This document shows, one piece after another, positions 32,324 through 43,024 of a DNA stretch of 64,000 nt. The position numbers and the translations under genes were made by a program. Position 1 is the first letter of the stretch, and each line of letters opens with the position of its first letter. Origin of the DNA: Berberis thunbergii (lineage: Eukaryota; Streptophyta; Magnoliopsida; Ranunculales; Berberidaceae); NCBI GenBank assembly GCA_003290165.1, contig QNQO01009210.1:62001-126000 (forward strand), written 5' to 3'. The notes under the pieces were generated by a model. That model did not search any database, was not told the DNA's origin, and was given only the letters and a program-made list of their open reading frames with translations.

Positions 32324-34504
32324 ATGTTCCCTATGTTCTTCCTCGTCACTTCATGATATATCACTCCTGAGGGAGAATATATGTTGGGCTGACGACGTTA
32401 AACCAAGCACTCCTAGGAGGCAGCCTAGCTTTAGTTGTGTGTCTTTGCTGTTAGTCTGGATTGATTTTCGAGTACCCTATTCAGTTGTGTTTCATTCATA
32501 CTCGTTAACTCCATAACAGTTTTGACTAACAACTTGTTTTTTTTTAGTTTTCTTTGTTGATGTCGAGTCTGCATTGTATCGATTTCTAATGAAAACTCCA
32601 TGATTCTTATGTTTGTGAGCCTCATTGATGGATGACTTCTTGGAAATTGGTAAAATCTTTCCCATGGTAATATCACTCTAACTCTCCTCTTTTTTTTTCC
32701 TGCATTTATCATGATCATCATTTTATACATTGAGGACAATGTTTGGTTTAGGTTTGGGGGTGACGTTTAAGATTTTTTCTGCATTTTTTGAAAATTTTGA
32801 AATGAAATGTATTTCACAATTGACTATTGTATTCTACTCAATCTCCATTGAATACATAGTTAATTATGACTGTGAAAATTTTCGATTTGAAAATGCATTC
32901 AAATCTAAGTTTCTTTCCAATGAAGAGGATGTGCTTTTAAGTATGCCTTTAAATTTGAGGAATCCATGCTTTCACTTGTCACCTTTATATATCAACATGA
33001 AAACATATGGTTTGATATAATCCTTAAGTTAGGTCTATTTCATGAGATTTTTTCAACTCGATTACTTTTTGCACTATAAGCCATATTAGCATGATTTGAA
33101 GTTGATGAGTGAGATATGAGCTAGAAAATCTTAGAATAATAGTGGAGACTTAACCCGTGAAAGTTTTGAGCCATTCTTTTCTTTTTGAGTGTTAGATAAA
33201 TATACTCTAATTTTCTTGAGTTCGCATTAAGTCGTTGATGATCTCATTATTCTCATTTTTTTTTATCAATTGCTTTGAGAATGACATTAAAATTAAATTA
33301 TTGCACTAGAACTTTTTAGTTTATTTAGTTGAGATGTCATAATACCAACCTGAACTTAAGAAATGATGTAGGCAAGTTTTTCTTAAACCTTTTCTAGCCT
33401 TTTTACTTACCCACTCATTAGTTCCCTTTTGAAGCCCTTTGAGCCGCTGATAGCCTTTTATTTTTTTAACCCCTTATCAATACCCAATTTATCTAAGAAT
33501 GTATATGGATGAATGTTAGTTGGAAATGGGCAATTAGAAAGAGCAGAGTCAAATATACCATGAGTCCTCAGTGTTGAAACATTCTATTGAATAGAAGAGG
33601 AAAAGCATGTAGTTGAAAAAAAAAAAAAAAAAAAAACCGATGTCAATGAAAAAAAAAATGAAGATAGTAATTGATGGTTAGAACATTGATTTACTCTTCA
33701 TAGCCCTTGTGTTAGTTTAATGGGTGTATACATTCTTAGAGATTTTTCGTATACCTTTTTCCATTCTTTGTTAGCCATTACCTAAGCCCCATTATAACCT
33801 ATTAAAGTCCTAGTTGATCTTAAGAGATAGTTAGTTTCGTAGATGTGGAGATTAAATAAATAAGAACTATGGTGTATGATTTAATATTCTCAAAAGTAAT
33901 TGATATTCTTGTCCATGAGATCATACTCATTCCATTCTTGAAAATTCCGTTCTTCATATTACTATATGTGAGATGATTGTTTTCCATTATTTACTCTTTT
34001 CCCTCACATATAAACTGAGTGAAATAACAAATCTCTGAGTGTTTTATTGTGAGTGACATGAGAGGTTTGAAGTCAAAACAAACTTTCTAAAGGAGATTTA
34101 GTAATTGTTTTACTCTGAAATAAAAAGTTATGTTAATAAGGCCATGCACACACACACTTCGAGTTGGAAATGATTGATGAAATTTAGTTAACCTTTGGGT
34201 ATTATTAAATTGTTGTGAATCTCTTTGATATATTATTGTGAGACTGTTAGCTATTTTCAAAATTTTTTGGCAATTAAATTCTTACTCTAAGGATAATTGA
34301 CTGAGTTACCATGTTTTGAAAATTTATGAGTCATAATTTTTGTGGGTAACATTTCTGGAAACCCTCACGAGACTATAACTCGTCCACTAGAGGTAATCTA
34401 GGGGTTTAAAGCCTTGTTGCACGTTTAGGTAAGTGCAACCGATGATTCCTGCGAAAGTGAGTTAGATTTTATTTTATTGTTTTGCTCGAGGACTAGCAAA
34501 ATAT
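32324..34504 (+). other. 3' non-coding part of the LTR retrotransposon
   Basis: About 2.2 kb with no coding capacity that I can assign. The block GACGACGTTAAACCAAGCAC at about 32390, followed by CTAGGAGGCAGCC, matches a motif (ACGTTAAAC...GGGAGGCAACCC) common in the 3' part of plant gypsy elements. A polypurine-like GGTTTAGGTTTGGGGGTGAC lies at about 32749. The interior of pol appears to be lost. Confidence 0.6.
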
Positions 34505-34519
34505 AGGTTTGGGGGTATT
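34505..34519 (+). other. Polypurine tract before right LTR
   Basis: AGGTTTGGGGGTATT lies directly before the TGATATTC of the right LTR. It is the expected position and composition of the plus-strand primer. Confidence 0.75.
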
Positions 34520-36367
34520 TGATATTCACGTAATTATTACATAATATATCCCTTAATTTATATATGTTAGTGTTTCGATTATTATAATTTATAATAATTA
34601 TTTCGTTTTCATGTCTTGACAGAAATTTGAGCGTTAACGATGAAATGATATTAAGGCGACAATTTAAGGAATGACAATTGGTCGATTCTAGTGGTGGTAC
34701 AAAGTAGAGGGACACATATCTAAACCTAACCCTAATAAACCTAAGTCCACCTAACTTAACCTAAGCCCAAACCCAAAATGCTAACCTAAAAACCCAAGCC
34801 CAAGATAATAGGAGAACCCTATTTAGCTCCCCCATCTTAGAGAAAGGTTCCCTGTCGTTTTCCACGTTCTTTCTCCCCTCCTCTCTTTTTCAGCCACCAC
34901 ATCAATCCACCCTGCCGGCAATCCTCGCTCGATAGGATAGCCGGCAGCGCGATAACACCGCCATCACCACCTCCTCCTCGTCCTCCACTATCAGCCGCCA
35001 CCATCACCAGGAAACACCGCCACCACTACCACCTCCTCACACCCTGTTTCGCACGCCCACAACCGCCACCATCTACCTTCCCTCTCTCTGTTCCGTCATC
35101 CTCACCGCCGCCATCCACCTTCCAGCAACCTCGCCACCAGAATCGCAACGACCACCACAGCCGCGAAACAGAACAGAGGTGAAACAGAGAATCGCCCCTG
35201 TTTCTCCCTTCTCTCGGCCTCCTTCCTGTTTTTCTCTCTTCTCCACGGTCTCTTCCTCCTCCACTTCTCTCTTTCTGCTCCTGCATCACCACTATCACCC
35301 GAGCAACCACCTCCATCACTGCAGCGAAACAGACCTCACGACAGAGAATCGCCCCTGCTCCTCTCCTCTCTGTTCTCTCTTCGTCTCGGTTTCCCTGTGT
35401 ATACCGGCCACCACCAACGCCGGTCAGTCCCGGACACACGCCCGCACGCCCAAGCAGGACCTCCATCAGCGCGCCTGTGTTCCCACCAGGTTTCCCGCCT
35501 CCTCTCTGTTCAAATCGGGAGAGAAAGGGGGTGGCAGTTATTGGCACCCCCGAGTTCCCTAAGAGCCACGACAGTGCCAATAGCATCCCTTTCTTCGGGA
35601 TTCGCGTTCATGCAGAGATGAGTTGCGGCATACCACACCACGAGGAGATGACTACCACTACCATGATCAGCTAAACCCTTCGCCACGGCTAAGATGAAAC
35701 CACAGGGTTTCCTAGAGTTTGTTGTATTTAAATTTATTATTTTCTTTATGCTTGAACGTTAAACACATTTGATTTATGATTTTCAATAATTTGCTTTCAC
35801 CGATTATATCCTGATTAATTATCTAGACTAGTCAGTAGTTAGAAGTACCCTTTATTGAAATTCAAAGCCTGATTTAATCAATTAATCTGAATCTGTGATT
35901 GTGTGTGCCGTAAGAAGACACGCAATGCTAGGGGTTTAGGATTAGTTAAAATAAACCTGTGATTGTGTGTGCCGTAAGAAGACACGCAATGCTAGGGGTT
36001 TATACCTTTGCTGAAATCAATTGCGAACTTAGATTAATCTTTAGGTTAGTCATGTTAAATCTTGAAAACAATATTTTTGATTACACAAATCTCAAAGAAC
36101 CTGTGGTGGATTCAATGCCTTGATTTCTCGTCTCATATTCTCTAAAAAATTTTATTTTGTTTTTAATTTGATTTTTAGTTTAGATATTTTAATTGCTGTA
36201 ACCCCAATTTAAATTAGTTAAAATAAACTCTGAAATTTAATTGCAACCACAGTCCTTGTGGGATCGACCTGTACTTGCCATTGTCTACCTGTTAGACACT
36301 GTGCACTTGCAGTTATTAAAATTAGGTTAAATTAACCTATTTATTTAGGTTAGTTAAATCTGCATCA
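34520..36367 (+). repeat. Right LTR
   Basis: 1848 bp, nearly identical to 27546-29392 with scattered single-base changes and small indels. It is followed by the GTAAA duplication at 36368-36372. Confidence 0.92.
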
Positions 36368-36545
36368 GTAAACAAATAGCACTAATGTACAATAACAAGA
36401 TTAACGTAAACAAATGGAACCTTGTTATATCATGTTTCGCTTGCATCTAAAACAAAAGAATTTCTCTATGATTTTTCCAACAATACAAATCCACCTAGTT
36501 ATAATGTAAGAAAATTACCATAACACAAATTGATTTATCTCATAC

Positions 36546-36736
36546 CTTCTCTACTGCACATTCAGCAGCTGAAAATATCAAACCCATCACCGCAAATGTC
36601 TTAGCAGAGCTATAGCTCTTTCTTCCCATTGGCTTGGCTTCATAAACAAATTTTTGTTTTGCAGTCATTTGTTCTTGCATCAGAGGACTATCCAATGTCC
36701 CAAGAAGCATACCCATGAAGAACCCAAGCCCTCCTC
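36546..36736 (-). pseudogene. Captured TIM22-type translocase exon
   Basis: TIM22 is the channel of the carrier translocase in the mitochondrial inner membrane (Tim17/22/23 family). The minus-strand exon runs from a GTAG acceptor to a GTATGA donor. It reads GGLGFFMGMLLGTLDSPLMQ, then EQMTAKQKFVYEAKPMGRKS and YSSAKTFAVMGLIFSAAECA. These are the GxxxG-rich first membrane region and the FAVMG...SAAEC segment typical of plant TIM22. The exon is intact, but no other TIM22 exon was found nearby. It is on the same strand as the rest of the PC3 cargo, just outside the LTR retrotransposon. It is a captured fragment. Confidence 0.8.
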
Positions 36737-38168
36737 CTACAAATTATACAACGATAGTGAGCAATCAATTGAAAAGCTACATAACATCTAAATATTCAGA
36801 TACCAATAAAAACCCAGAACCCCATAGTTCAAAAATTCATATTAAAAAAAAGGTAACTTTATTACATAATCAAAAGCAATGCGCAAAAATAGTGACAAAA
36901 ACAGTGTTGGAGTGTTCTCGGCTTCTTTTGATGGTCATCACAGGATGCCAGGGTTCAGTGCTGGAGTTGTCCTAGATGACAAAAACATGTATGTGCGCAA
37001 TGTGGATTGACACTGAACTCCTTCTACATTACCCAGTTACTAAAGCTTAAATTTGGGTTCACAAAACTTCCTCAGTTGAAATATGGAATGCCTCAAGATT
37101 TGGAGCTCTCCAGTTGTTTCTCCCTGTGATGAGCTCGTGTAAAATGACTCCATGGGATACCAATTACAGAGTGGCAAATCACAATGGAAATACCACAAGA
37201 TCAACAAGGAACTTATATGATGAAGAGGACCTGCCTCTGCTTGTTCTTCTATTACCAAATCTCCCAAACGATTGCATATGAGAGACCACAACACCCAACT
37301 CCTTCATCTAGAAAAGGCTCAACAACCACATTGTTGCATTTCACCCATTACTGACATTGGGAAATACCCAAAGCATGACACAAGTAAGGGGATTGTGAAT
37401 CTAAATGTATCTAGCCAAGACATCAATACAACCAAAGTGAAAGTGATCATGAGATTCCAAGGAACTTGACATGAACACAACCCAATTCCAACTCTGGACC
37501 CCTATTAGCCAAGCATCACAAGTGATGATCAGATTACTAGTAAAATACTATTAAAGACCCTGTTGCCTCTCATGCTAGATCAGCGACAAGTTATAGATGC
37601 ACTTATGGGGAGCTTAAGAATGGTAAAAAAGCATCTCCTACTGCTAGTATTTTATGTAAAAAACACCTAGAGCCACTTGTAGGCACTAGACATCTAGTGT
37701 ATACCATACATTTAGCAAGGGGCACCTCCGTTTTTACTCATCCATATCCATGTTTCCTAGTCTATGTTATTGCATTGTACTTTTTGAACCACATCACATC
37801 AACTTCCTAATCCATTAATATACTCTTCCGCTACGCAAGATGGCCTTAAACCCAGGACCGGGTACATGTATAGCCCAACTGTGGTCCTAAACACTATCGC
37901 TTGTGATACACACTTATAAAAAATATAAACCTAAAAACAAAATCACTGCAGTGCTACACAATATGCACTAATAAACCTAGTTTTGTAGACAAACACTGCA
38001 GCGATCCAACCATAAAGACCAACATCTGTCAATAACATTTTCTATAACAAACTCCAACTGCTCAGTTAGCTAAATCAGCCAAACAAAAATACAGAATCAG
38101 ATAGCATGAAGTTCCAAATTGGAAATATTAACTTAAAAATAAAAAGGACAAGATCATATTTGACATAC
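36737..38168. other. PC3 interior between TIM22-like and carrier fragments
   Basis: No secure gene. A minus-strand patch near 37100-37160 reads VILHELITGRNNWRAPN, faintly like kinase subdomain XI, but I do not call it. The rest is AT-rich and may be intron DNA carried with the fragments. Confidence 0.4.
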
Positions 38169-38232
38169 CTCTATAGCCTTGCTTGGTGCGACGCGGATCA
38201 CATTGACAAAATTACCTCTAAACAGGCCCTTC
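38169..38232 (-). pseudogene. Brittle-1-type adenine nucleotide carrier, 3' half of split exon
   Basis: On the minus strand this reads KGLFRGNFVNVIRVAPSKAI, then E and a GTATGT donor. This is a mitochondrial-carrier-family signature (GLFRGN...RVAPSKAIE) as in BT1-type plastid/mitochondrial adenine nucleotide carriers. The exon is cut at 38233 by the A terminus of PC4. The preceding half of the same exon (...EVFQSIMKTDG) lies at 50143-50257, just beyond the PC4 B terminus. The two halves together show that PC4 inserted in one exon. Confidence 0.85.
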
Positions 38233-38580
38233 CACTACAGAAAAAGGCCTATTTAGCTACACGGAGCTGGCCACGGTTCTAAACCGTTGGTTTATTTGCA
38301 CGGCAAAAAACCATGGCTATAATGACCAACGGCTTAAAACCGTGGCTAAAAAAAATGGCCACGGCCAAAAACCGAGGCTATAATGACCAACGACCTAAAA
38401 CCATGGCTAAAAAAATGGCCACGGCTCAAAACCGTTGGTGTATTTGCCACGGCAAAAAACTGTGGTTATAATGACCAACGACCAAAAACCATGGCTAAAA
38501 ATAAATGGCCACAGCTCAAAACCGTGGCTATAATGACCAACGGCTAAAAACCGTGGCTACCTAAAAACGCTGAAAAAAAA
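38233..38580. repeat. A terminus and subterminal array of PC4
   Basis: CACTACAGAAAAAGGCC, then TTTAGCTACACGGAGCTGGC and repeated CAACGG/CCACGG...CCGTTG/CCGTGG units up to the AAAAAAAATTGGGCGAGC box. Same layout as 13335 and 63397. Confidence 0.85.
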
Positions 38581-39000
38581 TTGGGCGAGCTTTTTGGCGC
38601 TCGATTCTTTCTTCCCTCCTTTTCCTTGGCGCTCGAAGGTCCTCCTTCCCTGCTCCCTTCACTTGACTTCCACCTTCCCTGCTCCCTCCACTTGACTTCC
38701 ACCTTCCCTACTCCCTCCACTCGACATCGACCCTCCCTGCTTCCCTCCACTCCACTCGAAGCTCCTCCTTCCCTGCTCCCCTCCACTCGACATCGACGCT
38801 CCCTGCTCCTTCAACTTCCCCGCTCCCTCCCTCAACTTCCCTCCTCCCCTCCTCCCTCTACTTCCCTGCTCCTCCCTCGACTTCCCTCCTCCCCTGCTCT
38901 TCCCTCCTTACTCGGTGTTTTCAACCTCCAAAACCAATTTGCAAAAATTCATTAAGCGACTACAGATTCTCTCGTACAGGAACTCTCTCTCTCTCTCTGC
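38581..39000 (+). promoter_or_regulatory. Pyrimidine-rich leader of PC4
   Basis: A tract of CTTCCCTGCTCC and CCACTCGAC words ends at TCTCTCGTACAGGAACTCTC, as in PC2 at 13621-13905. A promoter or leader role is inferred from its conserved place. Confidence 0.5.
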
Positions 39001-40701
39001 TTTCTTTTTGTGTCTTCTATCTTAGTTTTTATGGGGTGCTAAGTGTTTGATTAAATTTTGAAGAGTGAATTGAAATGTGTTTGTATTTCTCACATCTTAT
39101 GCTTTTTGCTCTCCTACTCATATGTTCATAGATGAAGTGTATCTGAAGCGTGAATTGTTTGATGAAATTAGGGTTTCTGAATCTAGAGTTTTTTTATTTA
39201 GAGGTTTTGAATCTCTAGGGTTCGAATTGAAACTGTATGTTTTTGAAATCTAGATTCTTTTATTGATGAAGATAGAGAAGATGTTTCACTGTCTTAGAAC
39301 CTAATTTGTTTCAATCTCTGGAAGCTGAGTTGCATTATTACATTCCTGATTTTGGGTTCGTTTATTCTTTGAAGATTGTTATAGGGTCATTGTAAAACTA
39401 TACATGCACAAGTGTTCCATTCAAACAGTAACCAAAAACAAATCAGAACTTCATTTTAATGATCAAAGCGCGAGTAAATGTCTATGTATAAATTTTTTTT
39501 TTTATTCTTTGAATTTACATATCAATTCTTACTAGTATTTGTGTTTCTATATATCAAGCTTTCCCTATAAAGGTGGAGTGAGGAAACAGAGAGTACAATA
39601 TATCCATTATATGTGCCGATGGGAGGCAGGGAACATTATAAGAAATTTATGCGACTACAGTGTACAAAAAGAGCTAGTGATGAGTAGCGACCATGTGAAG
39701 AGAGCAATTTGCAAAAACTGGGATATGACTAATATCTTGGCATATTGTTATGTCATGGCAATATATCGTGAATCAACTGTATATCAAACCATCTGTGATT
39801 GTGATGTCAGGTGTTGAAACCCATTGCAGAAGTTGTGTTTTGTACTTAACAAACTCTTACCACATCTAATATAATTGTTACTTCGAACCTTTGAATCTTG
39901 ATTTCATCGCAATTACCTTACATGGATACTCATAACCATTACGGATTAGACCAGTGTGGCAGCAGTTAGTAACTGAAAAACGCTTTCGGTTTATCTCAAA
40001 TGATAAATAATGACTAATTATTGAGATTGTCATAGACTTTGTCAATACTAGTTGTTATCTGCTTTACTCTTTTGCTAGTTGATAAGATAAGTCTATTTTG
40101 CCTGTTTATTCCTCTTATAAGCATGCTCCTTATCAATTTTGTTTTTACTACTTTTACCTTCAAATGCAACTTGACCATGACATGGGATTTCTGCATTTCT
40201 AGTAGCAAATATGACATGAATTTGTAATTAACAGTATGTTAGAACTTAGAATGATGCCTTGTACACGAAACTGTTGTTCTAATTCCACTCCATTCACTGA
40301 AGTCTTTGGTAGGCTAAGGCTCGGGATGCCTGGTTGAAGAAAAAATTCATTATATTCATCTCTTTCTTATTCCAGTCAACCATTACGAAGGTTTGCTTTT
40401 GGACAAAGCTTTTTGCCTATTTAGGAAGATGAAACAATAAAATGTATCTCGTGTTGGATACCAAGTTGTGGTTCTAATGAATGGAGTTTTCTTCTTTAGA
40501 TCTTCACCTAACAGTCCAACCGATAACTACTAATTAACTCAATGTATGAAACAAAAAGAATCAAAGTCTTCATGAAAAAAATCAAAGTCGTAATGAAATC
40601 ATTTTATTCGAAATTGAAAAAAAAAAGCCAAGACAATGTCATTCCGTGTTACTTACAAGTTAGCTTGTCCTGACTATTCTTTCTATGTTTAATTCAATGC
40701 T
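39001..40701. other. PC4 interior, no recognised gene
   Basis: A frame at 39539-39814 (MCFYISSFPYKGGVRKQ...) is open for 92 codons but matches no family I know. The rest is AT-rich and includes the GAATCTCTAGGGTT word also found after the PC2 leader. Confidence 0.4.
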
Positions 40702-40710
40702 CTATAAATA
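40702..40710 (+). promoter_or_regulatory. TATA box of the DMP gene
   Basis: CTATAAATA lies 87 bases before the DMP start codon, the spacing of a plant core promoter with a short leader. Confidence 0.5.
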
Positions 40711-40796
40711 CCGATAATCATTCTAAAATCTTACAAACCTCACACCTGAAATACAATACTCAAAAGCGTACCTATTAAGACCCAAACTGCTTGAAT

Positions 40797-41372
40797 ATGT
40801 CTGCCTTAACATCATCAGGAAGTAGCACCACCAGCACCATAAGAAGCAAAACATTTCAAGGCCTAGGAAACCTAGTTAAACTTCTCCCTAGTGGTACTAT
40901 CTTCGTATTCGAGTTCCTGAATCTTGTTATGACCAACAACGGCCAATGTCACACTAGTAACAAGTACCTCACCAATATCCTCATTGCACTTTGTGGAATC
41001 TCTTGTAAAGTCTCATCCTTTACAGATAGTTCCACCGATGATGAAGGTGTTACTCAAGTTGGGTTCGTATCATGCAAAGGTGTTAAGTCTACTTCATCTA
41101 GTTCAACCAGTTAATCAGCCAATAAATTCCTAATGATGGACTTTGTCCATGCTCTTCTATCAGTGATTGTATTTGCAGTGATTGCACTGCTGGATCCTAA
41201 TACAGTTGATTGCTTCTACCCATCTTTAGAGAAAACTGAGAAGAATGTTGTCATGATCTTGCCTATTGCTATAGGGGCTGCCCATAGTGTCATATCTGTT
41301 CTGTTTCCTTCAAAGCGGAATGGTGTAGGCTACTCTACTACTGGTACTACGACAAGCCATAGCTCATCATAG
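40797..41372 (+). pseudogene. DMP (DUF679) membrane protein gene with one internal stop
   Basis: DMP proteins are small plant four-helix membrane proteins of the endomembrane system; pollen members act in gamete fusion. The intron-less frame opens at ATG 40797 with MSALTSSGSSTTSTIRSKTF, then QGLGNLVKLLPSGTIFVFEF, the conserved first membrane segment. NNGQC, CGISCKVSSFTDS and VGFVSCKGV follow. TAA at 41112-41114 breaks it, then the same frame continues to [20 protein letters not shown] and [20 protein letters not shown], the last conserved blocks. The total is about 191 codons, near family size. A TATA box precedes it. Unlike other cargo it is a complete gene unit. Whether the stop is real or readable cannot be told here. 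Confidence 0.85.
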
Positions 41373-41477
41373 AAATCATTGTGTGGTAGATGTTAAATAT
41401 ATAAGGACCAATATTATTTGATTAATTTCTTACTAGAGTTGCTCAAATTATGTAAGTAAGTTGAATGATAAGATGTA

Positions 41478-41723
41478 TACTACACCAAAAGGCTTGTTTA
41501 GCTACGCGGACATGGCCACGGTTCTAAACCGTTGGTTTATTTGCCACGAAAATAATTGTGGCTATAATGACCAACGGCTTAAAACCGTGGCTAAAAAAAA
41601 ATGGCCACGGCCCAAAACCATTGGTTTATTTGCCACGGCCAAAAACTGTGGCTATAATGACCAAAAGCCTAAAACAGTGGCTAAAAAAAATGGCCACGAC
41701 TCAAAACCGTTGGTGTATTTGGC
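41478..41723. repeat. Extra, truncated A-end array inside PC4
   Basis: TACTACACCAAAAGGCTTG and GTTTAGCTACGCGGACATGG start a second A-type terminus of about 245 bases, cut where the 319-bp tandem repeat begins. It is either a nested, truncated PC derivative or a duplicated end. It has no matching B end of its own, because the B end at 50139 belongs with 38233. Confidence 0.8.
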
Positions 41724-42577
41724 ATCGTTCTCTTGAACTGTTCAAAGAATTATCTTCAAATGATTATTGTTATTCTCGTCTATTTTTATCTGTGTGTTTT
41801 ACTATTTCTGTATATTCTTTCTCCTGTGTTCAACTATCTGTTCTAGACTGTAAGTTTAGTTTGCTTTTTGAAACCTAGTAGTCTTGGGTGCAAAATTGGT
41901 ATCAGATGAACTGAAACTGATTGGAAAGATGAAGGTAGTGTCAATAAAAGCATATCTTTATTTCTATTTGTTTTCTCAAAACAATTCTAAGAACAATTCT
42001 TGGATGAACATCTCGTTATACTAGCGGTAACCTAGTATCGGCACCGTTCTCTTGAACTGTTCAAAGAATTATCTTCAAATGATTATTGTTATTCTTGTCT
42101 ATTTTTATCTGTGTGTTTTACTATTTCTGTATGTTATTTGTCTTGTGTTCAACTATATGTTCTAGACTGTAAGTTTAGTTTGCTTTCTGAAACCTAGTAG
42201 TCCTGGGTGCAAAATTGGTATCAGATGAACTGAAACTGATTGGAAAGATGGAGGTAGTGTCAATAAAAACATATCTTTATTTCTATTTGTTTTCTCAAAA
42301 ATATTCTAAGAACAATTCTTGGATGAACACCTCGTTATACTAGCGGTAACCTAGTATCGGCACCGTTCTCTTGAACTGTTCAAATAATTATCTTCAAATG
42401 ATTATTGTTATTCTTGTATATTTTTATCTCTGTGTTTTACTATTTTTGTATGTCATTTCTCCTGTGTTCAACTATCTGTTCTAGACTGTAAGTTTAGTTT
42501 GTTTTCTGAAACCTAGTAGTCCTGGGTGCAAATTTGGTATAAGATGAACTGAAACTGATTGAAAAGATGGAGGTAGT
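41724..42577. repeat. 319-bp tandem repeat, 2.7 copies
   Basis: Units start at 41724, 42043 and 42362, each with CCGTTCTCTTGAACTGTTC (first base changed in copy 1). Each includes AAATTGGTATCAGATGAAC, which resembles the initiator-Met primer binding site of copia elements. The third unit stops at about 42577. The copies differ by a few bases. Possible origin is a multiplied LTR/primer-site junction; this is unproven. Confidence 0.85.
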
Positions 42578-43024
42578 AGGGTACTCCCATGTATTCCATG
42601 TCTATTGAATACTAGTTGATTAAGCAGACACTCTTAGATATTATTCTAGTAAACTAATTTGGTTCTTATGCAAATTCATGGGCCTCAAAGGGAGATGATT
42701 AAGGGAAAAGACAACCCCAACCTAAAGAACTTACTGGAATTTTAATTGACTATGCTACAATATTTTTTGATGCATTTCTAATGCTACTTTAGTCATCCTC
42801 TTTGGTTGATACCAATTATTTTGTCTTTGTTTCTTATTTTGACTTTTGAGTTGGGAAAAGGAAGTTTTGTAGCTAAGTATTCAGATTGGCTTTTCCAATG
42901 CTTTATAAAAATCTATTTGTGGTGATATGTTGTGGAAGGAAACTATCTATAAATGTAGTGTATATAGTTGTTCTTATTTCTTTTTGTTTGATAACGGTTA
43001 ATATTTATAATGTCATTGATAGAA
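42578..43024. other. Region upstream of transposase copy 3
   Basis: Non-coding. The last 85-100 bases (from about 42940, ACTATCTATAAATGTAGTGT) match the sequence before transposase copy 2, so they are probably part of its promoter or leader. Confidence 0.5.

Larger units (their letters stand above)
27546..36367 (+). mobile_element. Non-autonomous gypsy-type LTR retrotransposon with gag-like ORF (TR-GAG/LARD class)
   Basis: The two LTRs (27546-29392 and 34520-36367) both run TGATATTCACG...AATCTGCATCA. The 5-bp duplication GTAAA lies at 27541-27545 and 36368-36372, so the boundaries are firm. A primer binding site follows the left LTR and a G-rich polypurine tract precedes the right LTR. The 5.1-kb interior has one long ORF (30560-32323) and no protease, reverse transcriptase, RNase H or integrase that I can see. 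Scattered substitutions and small indels separate the LTRs, so the insertion is not very recent. The element disrupts PC3. It would need enzymes from an autonomous relative. Confidence 0.92.

Noticed and set aside
37040..37294. Possible receptor kinase fragment on the minus strand
   Set aside because: Only a short VILHELITGR-like patch; no other kinase motif nearby and frames are broken.
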